Shown: positions 1 through 5,108, counted from the stretch's first letter. The stretch is DNA of 5,108 nt from Deltaproteobacteria bacterium (GCA_029879595.1 JAOUPZ010000231.1:1-5108); one strand, 5' to 3'. Notes: generated by a model from the letters alone, not told the origin. Numbers and translations: made by a program.

Positions 1-827
1 ACGTCCGGTTGATAGAACATGCCGAGGACTATCTTCTGGAACCTGTGTTCGGCTACATGGAATCACAGGGGCTGGTGGAAAAGGGCCCGGACAACTACTA
101 CCGCCTCAAACCGCTGGGAAGGGCCGCCCTGATCCTTTCAAAACTGCTGCAGCGTTCGTATATCTGCCATTTCAACGTTTATTCCGCCGTAAATCTGGCC
201 GAGGGAACCTTTGCCGATATGAGCCAGGACGATCCGGAGGATGCGGACTATACGGACCTCAGGGTTGCCGTGGCCCAGTACAAGGGGATTGATCCCTACC
301 GCATGGTGTTTATTTCCATGCTGGCCGGGGACATGTTTTTCGACGATCAGGAATGGCGTCACCATCTGCTTCCCGGCTCCAGCTTTTTCAGTGAAATGGA
401 GGAAATTGTGAATTCCCAGGTGCAGATAGAGGAACTGGCAGTGGATGGCGGTGATGATGACTTTGTCTGCGGGGAGGATGTGATTGAGGATGTGATATTG
501 CAGGGCGCCGCTCTTAATGCCGAAATTCTGGAAGGTGAAGACGCCGAAGAGTTGGAGGAGGAACCCGGGGGCGGGAGTCTGGCCGGGCAGGAGACCGCTG
601 TTGCTCCGGCCGGAGACTCCGGCGGGTCCCCGGCCATGGTGGTGGGAGGCCAGATGAGCCTGTTTCAGCAGGGGCCGGGAGAGCCCGGGCCGGGAACTGC
701 CCGCCCGGACGGCGATGACACGCCGCCGGATGCAACCATGGTGGCCTATGATCCCATGGGCCCGCTGGAGTACTATCTCCGGGATGCCCGCTTTGCCGAG
801 GCGATCTGGCGGCAGCCCTACTGGTGA
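1..827 (+). CDS. Unrecognised protein, 3' part: winged-helix-like region plus acidic and Gly/Pro-rich tail
   Basis: I do not recognise this gene. The frame is open from the window edge (first full codon at 3) to TGA at 825-827, giving at least 274 residues. A TTG at 9 could serve as a start, but the frame runs on upstream and no ribosome site can be judged, so I treat it as 5'-truncated. Counting from the TTG codon, residues 11-40 (EPVFGYMESQGLVEKG, then YYRLKPLGRAA) look like the recognition helix and beta-wing of a winged helix. Residues 40-145 are mixed helical and end in an acidic run. Residues 147-185 are very rich in Asp and Glu. Residues 186-242 are Gly, Pro and Ala rich and look disordered, apart from QMSLF at 215-219 (nt 651-665). 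The last 25 residues (YDPMGPLEYYLRDARF onward) are again ordered-looking and aromatic. No signal peptide or membrane segment is visible, so it is probably cytoplasmic. A DNA-related role is inference only. Confidence 0.8.
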   Translation, partial: VRLIEHAEDYLLEPVFGYMESQGLVEKGPDNYYRLKPLGRAALILSKLLQRSYICHFNVYSAVNLAEGTFADMSQDDPEDADYTDLRVAVAQYKGIDPYRMVFISMLAGDMFFDDQEWRHHLLPGSSFFSEMEEIVNSQVQIEELAVDGGDDDFVCGEDVIEDVILQGAALNAEILEGEDAEELEEEPGGGSLAGQETAVAPAGDSGGSPAMVVGGQMSLFQQGPGEPGPGTARPDGDDTPPDATMVAYDPMGPLEYYLRDARFAEAIWRQPYW

Positions 828-840
828 GGCAATCCGTCTG

Positions 841-859
841 ATGGTGGAAGCGCCACCGT
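841..859 (+). terminator. Weak hairpin just after the first gene, possible terminator
   Basis: The arms at 841-847 and 853-859 form a 7-bp stem (one G-U pair) with a 5-nt loop, starting 14 nt after the stop codon. Only a short T run (870-873) follows, about 10 nt further on. This is below the usual standard for an intrinsic terminator, so it may only protect the 3' end or be chance. Confidence 0.3.
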
Positions 860-870
860 GCTGATGCTGT

Positions 871-928
871 TTTGACACAGCAGCCCCGGTAGTGTGACTT
901 TTTGACACAGGCAAACCCTGAAAGTGTG
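871..928. repeat. Two-unit direct repeat, TTTGACACAG ... AGTGTG
   Basis: TTTGACACAG occurs at 871-880 and again, identical, at 901-910, exactly 30 bp apart. Each copy is followed by AGTGTG (891-896 and 923-928) after 10 and 12 bp. Within each unit CACA and TGTG are inverted, giving a loosely dyad-symmetric element. Each copy contains the -35 consensus TTGACA, but no convincing -10 box lies 16-18 bp downstream of either. A pair of regulator binding sites, or the remnant of a short repeat, are both possible. Confidence 0.5.
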
Positions 929-969
929 TTGTTTTTGCCAGACTGATCATCGGGGGCAAACACCAGGAA

Positions 970-1004
970 TTCCGCCAGGGCCTGCTACTAAAGCCCTGAC
1001 GGAA
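970..1004. repeat. Long inverted repeat / hairpin in the intergenic region
   Basis: The arms 970-981 (TTCCGCCAGGGC) and 993-1004 (GCCCTGACGGAA) pair over 12 positions with one mismatch around an 11-nt loop. Read on the plus strand the mismatch is C-A. On the minus strand it becomes a G-U pair, so the helix is continuous there. Neither side is followed by a T tract, so it does not look like a normal intrinsic terminator. It sits directly upstream of the -35 box of the lpxC promoter candidate. Confidence 0.6.
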
Positions 1005-1008
1005 AAGC

Positions 1009-1038
1009 TTGTTAATGGCCTGTGTATTGCAGTATTAT
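1009..1038 (+). promoter_or_regulatory. Candidate sigma70-type promoter for lpxC
   Basis: TTGTTA at 1009-1014 (4 of 6 to the -35 consensus) and TATTAT at 1033-1038 (5 of 6 to the -10 consensus) are separated by 18 bp. They lie at the start of an AT-rich island (about 1024-1065) that stands out from its GC-rich surroundings. Transcription would begin near 1045, leaving a leader of about 280 nt before lpxC. Weaker alternatives exist in the same island, such as a TACACT box at 1049-1054, so the island is better supported than the exact boxes. Confidence 0.4.
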
Positions 1039-1044
1039 TTCATT

Positions 1045-1323
1045 GATTTACACTAAATTTTATCGGTTTGGGGCTTGCAACAGGCCAGGGAAGTTCAGGC
1101 AAAAATAATTTATGGCCCCAAAGCAGCAGGGAATACATACCGGGAATTACCAGAAAAACGGCCCGGTGATTGCAAAGACTTTAGCAGGATGGCCGGTACC
1201 GGCGGAGCCAACATTACAAGATACAGCCCCCGGGAGCCTTGAAGGCCAAAGACAAAGCGAATATGAATAAACCGGTTGCAGCATGATGGATCAGCAGCCG
1301 GGAAAAAGGCAAGGAACAGCATA
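1045..1323 (+). promoter_or_regulatory. Putative long structured leader of lpxC
   Basis: No convincing gene lies between the promoter candidate and lpxC. Several inverted repeats are visible: TTTGGGGC 1067-1074 with GCCCCAAA 1115-1122 (perfect, 8 bp), ACCGGG 1139-1144 with CCCGGT 1162-1167, and a perfect 12-bp palindrome GCCGGTACCGGC at 1192-1203. GGCCTGT at 1017-1023 and ACAGGCC at 1080-1086 also pair, but the first arm lies upstream of the predicted start. I match this to no known riboswitch class. AAGGA at 1311-1315, 8 nt before the ATG, is the lpxC ribosome binding site. Confidence 0.35.
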
Positions 1324-2205
1324 ATGCATCAAAAAACAATCAGGGCCGCCTGTCATATCAAGGGTGTGGGTTTACACACCGGTGAAAACACCGCCATCAC
1401 GCTGTTGCCCGCGGCTGAAAACACCGGCGTGGTGTTTGCGGCAGTAAGCCAGGGACGCCGCGTAAATATTCCAGCCCGCCAGGAAAACGTGGTGCGGACC
1501 ACCATGAGCACGACCATGGGCCGCGAAGGCGTGGAGATCTGGACGGTGGAACACCTGATGTCCGCCCTGACCGGGCTGGAGATCGACAACGTGCTCATCG
1601 TGGTGGAAGGCCCGGAGATCCCCGCGATGGACGGCAGCGCCCTGCCCTTTGTATCCCGGATCATGGAAGTGGGCCGCATGCTTCAGGCCGCCCCCCGAAG
1701 CTATATGAAGATTCTCAAGCCGGTGGTGGTGGAAGACGGCGAGCGCGTGGCGGGACTGTTTCCCTCCAACGCCATCACCTATTCCTTCATGATCGAGTTC
1801 AGCCACTCGGCCATCCGCACCCAGTCCTTCAAGGTACATCTGAACGCCCAGAGCTTTGTGGCCCAGTTGGCCAAGGCCCGCACCTTCGGCTTCCAGGACG
1901 ATGTGGATCTCCTCAAGTCCAAGGGACTGGCCCGGGGCGCGGGGCTGGAGAACGCGGTGGGGCTCTCAGCCCAGGGCACCGTGCTCAACCCGGAAGGGCT
2001 GCGCTATGCCGATGAATTTGTGCGCCACAAGCTTCTGGACGCAGTGGGCGATATTTCCCTGGCGGGGTATCCCATCCTGGGTGAGTACCGCGGCATCAAA
2101 TCAGGCCATGAGATGAACCTGAGGCTTCTGAAGGAGCTGAACAGCCGTCCCGACAGTTGGGAGATGATCACCTCCGATACCACCGATACCGCCCAGGCAG
2201 TCTGA
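1324..2205 (+). CDS. lpxC: UDP-3-O-acyl-N-acetylglucosamine deacetylase (LpxC)
   Basis: LpxC is the zinc-dependent cytoplasmic deacetylase that removes the acetyl group from UDP-3-O-acyl-GlcNAc, the committed step of lipid A synthesis. The product is 293 residues, against 305 in E. coli. The N-terminal GVGLHTG (14-20), TVEHL with Glu76 and zinc ligand His77, MDGS (102-105), ARTFGF (185-190), FVRHKLLDAVGD with zinc ligands His235 and Asp239, and KSGH with catalytic-type His262 are all present, so the enzyme should be active. The ATG at 1324 is chosen because AAGGA lies 8 nt upstream and the protein then begins like other LpxC proteins. An in-frame TTG at 1276 would add 16 residues that resemble nothing in the family. 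The gene has its own leader and is followed by a strong terminator, so it is probably transcribed alone. The C-terminus ends in AQAV (see findings). Confidence 0.98.
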   Translation: MHQKTIRAACHIKGVGLHTGENTAITLLPAAENTGVVFAAVSQGRRVNIPARQENVVRTTMSTTMGREGVEIWTVEHLMSALTGLEIDNVLIVVEGPEIPAMDGSALPFVSRIMEVGRMLQAAPRSYMKILKPVVVEDGERVAGLFPSNAITYSFMIEFSHSAIRTQSFKVHLNAQSFVAQLAKARTFGFQDDVDLLKSKGLARGAGLENAVGLSAQGTVLNPEGLRYADEFVRHKLLDAVGDISLAGYPILGEYRGIKSGHEMNLRLLKELNSRPDSWEMITSDTTDTAQAV

Positions 2206-2244
2206 GGACGCATATCGCCGGATAAACGAGTTGCATTACCCGAT

Positions 2245-2280
2245 AGCCGGATTGCCGTGCAGGCACTCCGGCTTTTTTTT
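2245..2280 (+). terminator. Intrinsic terminator of lpxC
   Basis: AGCCGGA (2245-2251) pairs with TCCGGCT (2267-2273). Inside it, after one T-C mismatch, TGCC (2253-2256) pairs with GGCA (2262-2265) around a 5-nt loop. A run of eight T residues (2273-2280) follows directly. It starts 40 nt after the lpxC stop, which separates lpxC from the genes downstream. Confidence 0.92.
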
Positions 2281-2326
2281 GGCCACAGGTCCGGGGGCCT
2301 TCCGGGATGGTTAGGCGGGTAATATT

Positions 2327-2355
2327 TTGCCGTCTCCCGTTTTTTTTGCGATAAA
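2327..2355 (+). promoter_or_regulatory. Candidate promoter for the small gene and pgi
   Basis: After the lpxC terminator a new promoter is expected before 2405. TTGCCG (2327-2332) and GATAAA (2350-2355) each match the sigma70 consensus at 4 of 6 positions with a 17-bp spacer. TAATAT at 2320-2325 is another possible -10 box but has no matching -35. Further down, TTGTACAA (2370-2377) is a perfect 8-bp palindrome that could be an operator, or chance. The evidence is modest. Confidence 0.3.
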
Positions 2356-2404
2356 AGAAGAAAAATCGGTTGTACAAGTCTGGAACTGCCCAAAAGGACC
2401 GGAA

Positions 2405-2845
2405 ATGAAGGGAGAACCAAAAACTTTCGATCTGATGTCCCAGATCCTGGAGCCGGGTCCGCCTTCGGCCAAACGCCCCAAGGATTCGGAAACCCTGCTC
2501 ATTCAATCCCTGTACCGGGAGGAGATAGGGCCCTGGCTGGAGCGCCTGAAGGAGTTCATTCCGAAAAATCAGGAAGAACTGCCCGAGGAACTGATGCGCT
2601 ATTACCGTTTTGCCCTGCTGGGGGTCTGCGTGGCGTTCCTGGACCGTGGGCTTTCGCCGTATGCGGATGAGCATGTGACCATCATAGAACCCATGCTGGC
2701 AGAAATCAGAGATGTGTTCCGGCAGGTTACCGGTTCCGGCATGAGTTACGACAAGGAGGAGTTCTGCTTTCGCTCATATGACTACGGCATACACAAGGCC
2801 ACATACCTGGACTGGAAGCTGTACATGTCCAAGGAGTTTTACTAG
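2405..2845 (+). CDS. Unrecognised small soluble protein, 146 residues
   Basis: I do not recognise this protein. The ATG at 2405 has an AAAGGA ribosome site at 2393-2398, 6 nt upstream. A TTG at 2327 in the same frame would add 26 residues, but it has no ribosome site and yields non-protein-like sequence. The first 30 residues are Pro and Lys rich and probably flexible. Residues 29-110 appear mostly helical, with charged faces and a short hydrophobic stretch (FALLGVCVAFL, 69-79) that is too short for a membrane helix. The C-terminal 35 residues are rich in Tyr, Phe and Trp (SYDYGIHKATYLDWKLYMSK). There are two cysteines (75 and 121), not arranged as a metal motif. There is no signal peptide. 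It ends 32 bp before pgi on the same strand, so the two are probably cotranscribed, but I see nothing that ties its function to Pgi. Confidence 0.85.
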   Translation: MKGEPKTFDLMSQILEPGPPSAKRPKDSETLLIQSLYREEIGPWLERLKEFIPKNQEELPEELMRYYRFALLGVCVAFLDRGLSPYADEHVTIIEPMLAEIRDVFRQVTGSGMSYDKEEFCFRSYDYGIHKATYLDWKLYMSKEFY

Positions 2846-2877
2846 GCGGGGGGGCCATCCCGGCTACGTCTTTTTTC

Positions 2878-4521
2878 ATGAATGATCTGCCATCCCATCC
2901 CGGCTTCACATCCGCCAGGGCCTATGCCCGCCTGAAGGAACTGGCGGCCACCGGCCCCTACAACCTTTCCCGGGGGAATCCCTCCGGGGGGATAACTCCA
3001 CAGCGGATCGAGTCATGCCGTGTTTCCGGCTGCGGCCTTGAGCTGGTATATGCCACCCAGCGGGTGGACCGCGAAACCCTGGAAACCCTGGCGGCCCTGG
3101 CCAGCGAAACCGGCGCACTGACCCAGCTGAAGGCCATGATGGGCGGGGCCGTGCTTAACCGGATACAGGGCCTGGAAAGCGAAAACCGCCGGGTGCTGCA
3201 TACTTCCTCCCGTGATGTGTTCGATGACCTCAGGGTGCCGGCCGGCGATGAATCCCGGGCGGAAGACCGGCAGGCGGCGGAGTCGGCGGCGGCGGAGGCT
3301 GCCGGGCAGTTGCGGCGCCTGGAGGAGATGCTGAACCGCCTGGAAAACCGCCTGTTCACCGACATCATAAATATCGGCATTGGAGGCTCGGATCTGGGCC
3401 CGCAAGCCGTCTTCCAGGCCCTGTCGCCCTGGCATCGGCCGGGACGGCAGGCGCACTTCGTCTCCAACCTGGATCCGGGGCAGCTGGATACCGTGCTGCG
3501 CCAGGTTGATCCTTCCCGGACGCTGGTGGTGGTGGTCTCCAAGAGCGGCAGCACCCAGGAGACGCTGGCCAACGAGAAGATGGCCCACCGGGTCTGGCAG
3601 CAGGCAGGTCTCCGGCCGGAGGAGCACTTCATTTGCGTTACCGGGATGGGCAGTCCCCTGGATGACGGCGAGCGCTACCTGGAGCGGTTCCTCCTGCCCG
3701 ATTATGTGGGGGGGCGGTTCAGCGTCACCTCCATGGCGGGGGGGGTAAGCCTGGGCTTTGCCCTGGGAATGGAAAACTTCCGGGCGTTGCTTCGGGGAGC
3801 CAGGGAAATGGATCTGCACGCCCTGAGCACCCCGGTTCTGGAGAACCTGCCCCTTCTGGCCGCGTTGCTGGGCATCTGGAACCGGAACTTCCTGGGGTCG
3901 CCTTCCCTGGCCGTGGTGGCTTACAGTCAGGCCCTTTCCCGTTTTGTGGCGCACCTGCAGCAGTTGGACATGGAAAGCAACGGTAAATCGCTGACCCGCC
4001 GGGGGGAGGCGGTGGACTACGATACCGGCCCGGTGGTCTGGGGGGAGCCGGGGACCAACGCCCAGCACGCCTTCTTCCAGTTTCTGCACCAGAGCCGCTC
4101 CGTGGTTCCGGTGGAGTTCATCGGCTTCCGGCGTCCCCAGCGCGAGGATGAGTACGGCGGGCTGGCCGAGCGCAACTCCGGGGCCCTGATGGCCAATATG
4201 CTGGCCCAGTCGCTGGCCCTGGCCCGGGGCCGGCCGGATGAAAACCCCAACCGCCAATATCCGGGCAACCGCCCTTCCAGCCTGCTGCTGGCCGAAAGGC
4301 TGGACCCCGGCGTCATGGGCGCCCTGCTGTCCTTTTACGAGCACAAGGTGGCTTTCCAGGGATTTATCTGGGATATCAATTCCTTCGACCAGGAAGGAGT
4401 CGAGCTGGGCAAGACCATGGCAGAAGCGGTTTCCCGCGCCTGGGATTCAAAAGGGGACGCCGGCGGAGGGGAGGGCGACGAGGTCATCGCGGCCCTGCTC
4501 AAAGCTGCGGGGCTGCTCTGA
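2878..4521 (+). CDS. pgi: Glucose-6-phosphate isomerase
   Basis: Pgi interconverts glucose-6-phosphate and fructose-6-phosphate in the cytoplasm, serving glycolysis, gluconeogenesis and amino-sugar supply. The 547 residues match the long E. coli-type form (549). Key signatures are all present: GIGGSDLGP (167-175), the phosphate-binding loop SKSGSTQET (221-229), VGGRFS with Arg280, MESNGK with catalytic Glu366, WGEPGTNAQHAF with His397, GNRPSS, YEHKVAFQG, and GVELGK with Lys512, which aligns with the active-site lysine of the family. After Lys512 a Gly-rich linker (GDAGGGEG) leads to a short final helix. ATG 2878 is the only usual start codon between the upstream in-frame stop at about 2779 and the conserved body, yet no clear Shine-Dalgarno sequence precedes it; a T6 run does. 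It converges on the mraY-like gene. Confidence 0.97.
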   Translation: MNDLPSHPGFTSARAYARLKELAATGPYNLSRGNPSGGITPQRIESCRVSGCGLELVYATQRVDRETLETLAALASETGALTQLKAMMGGAVLNRIQGLESENRRVLHTSSRDVFDDLRVPAGDESRAEDRQAAESAAAEAAGQLRRLEEMLNRLENRLFTDIINIGIGGSDLGPQAVFQALSPWHRPGRQAHFVSNLDPGQLDTVLRQVDPSRTLVVVVSKSGSTQETLANEKMAHRVWQQAGLRPEEHFICVTGMGSPLDDGERYLERFLLPDYVGGRFSVTSMAGGVSLGFALGMENFRALLRGAREMDLHALSTPVLENLPLLAALLGIWNRNFLGSPSLAVVAYSQALSRFVAHLQQLDMESNGKSLTRRGEAVDYDTGPVVWGEPGTNAQHAFFQFLHQSRSVVPVEFIGFRRPQREDEYGGLAERNSGALMANMLAQSLALARGRPDENPNRQYPGNRPSSLLLAERLDPGVMGALLSFYEHKVAFQGFIWDINSFDQEGVELGKTMAEAVSRAWDSKGDAGGGEGDEVIAALLKAAGLL

Positions 4522-4583
4522 CGGGGCTGCTCATGCGGTGCCGGTTCTTGCGGTGCCGTTCAGGATAGTGCCGGTTCCGGCAC
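4508..4583. repeat. Short tandem repeats and palindrome spanning the pgi stop
   Basis: A 14-bp unit is repeated at 4508-4521 and 4522-4535, identical over CGGGGCTGCTC; the first copy contains the pgi stop codon. Immediately after come three 15-bp units starting at 4538, 4553 and 4568, each beginning GTGCCGGTTC (the middle one lacks a G). The third unit runs into GTGCCGGTTCCGGCAC (4568-4583), whose two 7-bp arms are perfect inverted repeats. Neither strand has a T tract after it, so it is not a standard terminator, though the hairpin could define 3' ends for the two converging genes. Confidence 0.6.
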
Positions 4584-4607
4584 GAGGCCTGTGGGCGGGA
4601 GCCGGTT

Positions 4608-5108
4608 TCAGCGCACCTTGAAATATACCAGCAGCGAAACCACCAGCAGCCAGATGGAAACCATGTGCAGCCGCCAGACCACCCGGCTGTTTACGTCAGC
4701 GGTCCTGGTGAGCTTGTCTTCGTCCTCGGGCTGCGGGATGCCGAGGCGCTTCAAAAGCTCCACCCAGACCGAGCGCACCGGCCGCTTCTCCTCCCGGTAG
4801 GTCCACAGCTCCTGAAGATGGTGATGGTAGGGCGCCCGGTAGAAGAACCGCACCGCCTTGGCCGTCTCACGGCCCTTCCAGGCCAGCATGAACTTGAAGA
4901 ACAGCCGCTGGATTATGGTGGAAAGCGTGGTCATCACGAAAACGCCCCCCACCAAAGGGAGAAACAGCTCGACCTTGACGAAGATGAACATCGCCGAAAT
5001 CACCGACCCCAGGGAGAGCGCCCCCAGGTCGCCCATGGTGATCATGGCCGGCGGGGCGTTATATCTCAAAAAGGCCATCCCGGAGCTGATTATAACCGCC
5101 GAGACGAC
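4608..5108 (-). CDS. mraY: MraY-family phospho-N-acetylmuramoyl-pentapeptide transferase, C-terminal part
   Basis: MraY is the inner-membrane enzyme that transfers phospho-MurNAc-pentapeptide to undecaprenyl phosphate, making lipid I. The frame runs through the window edge, so the N-terminal half is missing; 166 residues are visible. Numbering from the edge, MGDLGALSLG (25-34) carries the catalytic Asp27 (the MGDxGS motif, here with Ala30 instead of Ser). A membrane helix follows at about 31-46, then a second (48-71) with GGVFVMTTLSTIIQ. RAPYHHH (91-97) is the HHH motif of the family, and a last helix covers about 143-163, ending FKVR much as E. coli MraY ends LKVR. There are 69 residues after HHH, against 33 in E. 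coli, and about 11 extra before it. The rest of the peptidoglycan cluster (murD and onward) does not follow. It is clearly in the MraY branch, but a paralogue with a changed role is possible. Confidence 0.92.
   Translation of the reverse strand, partial: VVSAVIISSGMAFLRYNAPPAMITMGDLGALSLGSVISAMFIFVKVELFLPLVGGVFVMTTLSTIIQRLFFKFMLAWKGRETAKAVRFFYRAPYHHHLQELWTYREEKRPVRSVWVELLKRLGIPQPEDEDKLTRTADVNSRVVWRLHMVSIWLLVVSLLVYFKVR

Noticed and set aside
872..930. TTGACA boxes at 872 and 902 as -35 promoter elements
   Set aside because: Sequences at 16-18 bp downstream (such as TGACTT and TGTGTT) are poor -10 boxes.
138..959. 273-codon frame on the minus strand opposite the first gene
   Set aside because: The product is rich in His, Gly and Arg with no domain-like pattern. 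The plus-strand frame is more protein-like, with coherent domains and an ordered C-terminus.
1110..1322. 70-codon minus-strand frame upstream of lpxC
   Set aside because: No recognisable protein features, and it covers the putative leader and the lpxC ribosome site.
1276..1323. Earlier TTG start for lpxC
   Set aside because: No ribosome site precedes it and the added 16 residues do not resemble LpxC N-termini. ATG 1324 has AAGGA at good spacing.
2314..2347. GCGGG ... CCCGT followed by a T8 run as a second terminator
   Set aside because: Only five pairs, one of them G-U, around a 16-nt loop. The strong terminator at 2245-2280 already explains the end of lpxC.
2327..2404. Earlier TTG start for the 146-residue protein
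   Set aside because: No ribosome site, and the sequence overlaps a T-rich promoter-like stretch. ATG 2405 has AAAGGA 6 nt upstream.
2846..2877. G-rich run, CCC and T6 before pgi as a terminator
   Set aside because: No stable stem forms next to the T run, and a terminator abutting the pgi start would leave pgi without a promoter.
3013..4344. Long open frame (443 codons) on the minus strand inside pgi
   Set aside because: It is antisense to a well-supported pgi, its product matches no family I know, and long antisense frames are common opposite GC-rich genes.

Overview
This is a GC-rich Gram-negative chromosomal window. It carries three recognisable core genes (lpxC, pgi and the 3' part of mraY) and two genes I do not recognise. 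LpxC implies a lipid A outer membrane. The mix of well-conserved core enzymes with unfamiliar hypotheticals would suit Desulfobacterota (former Deltaproteobacteria), but this placement is an impression from the protein sequences, not a computed result. I see no transposase, integrase, CRISPR array, tRNA or rRNA.

Layout, left to right. (1) 1-827, plus strand: the 3' part of an unrecognised gene. Its product has a winged-helix-like N-terminal region, a helical middle, an acidic stretch and a Gly/Pro-rich tail containing a QMSLF pentapeptide that resembles a DNA sliding-clamp binding motif. (2) 828-1323, a 496-bp non-coding region. It holds a small hairpin, two TTTGACACAG direct repeats, a long hairpin, an AT-rich promoter candidate and a leader with several inverted repeats. 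(3) 1324-2205, plus: lpxC, complete, followed by a strong intrinsic terminator at 2245-2280. (4) 2405-2845, plus: a small unrecognised soluble protein. (5) 2878-4521, plus: pgi, complete, 32 bp after the small gene and probably cotranscribed with it. (6) 4522-4607: a short convergent gap with tandem short repeats and a palindrome. (7) 4608-5108, minus: the C-terminal 166 residues of an MraY-family enzyme, cut by the window edge.

How the genes relate. LpxC commits UDP-GlcNAc derivatives to lipid A, MraY starts the lipid-linked stage of peptidoglycan synthesis, and Pgi controls fructose-6-phosphate, from which UDP-GlcNAc is made. The window is therefore loosely themed on envelope precursors. 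The gene directions and the terminator argue for at least three transcription units rather than one operon. The points most worth a second look are the diverged MraY (extra residues around its HHH motif, Ser to Ala next to the catalytic Asp, and a position away from murD), the possible clamp-binding motif in the first protein, and the structured leader of lpxC. I do not see clear evidence for a wholly new multi-gene system.
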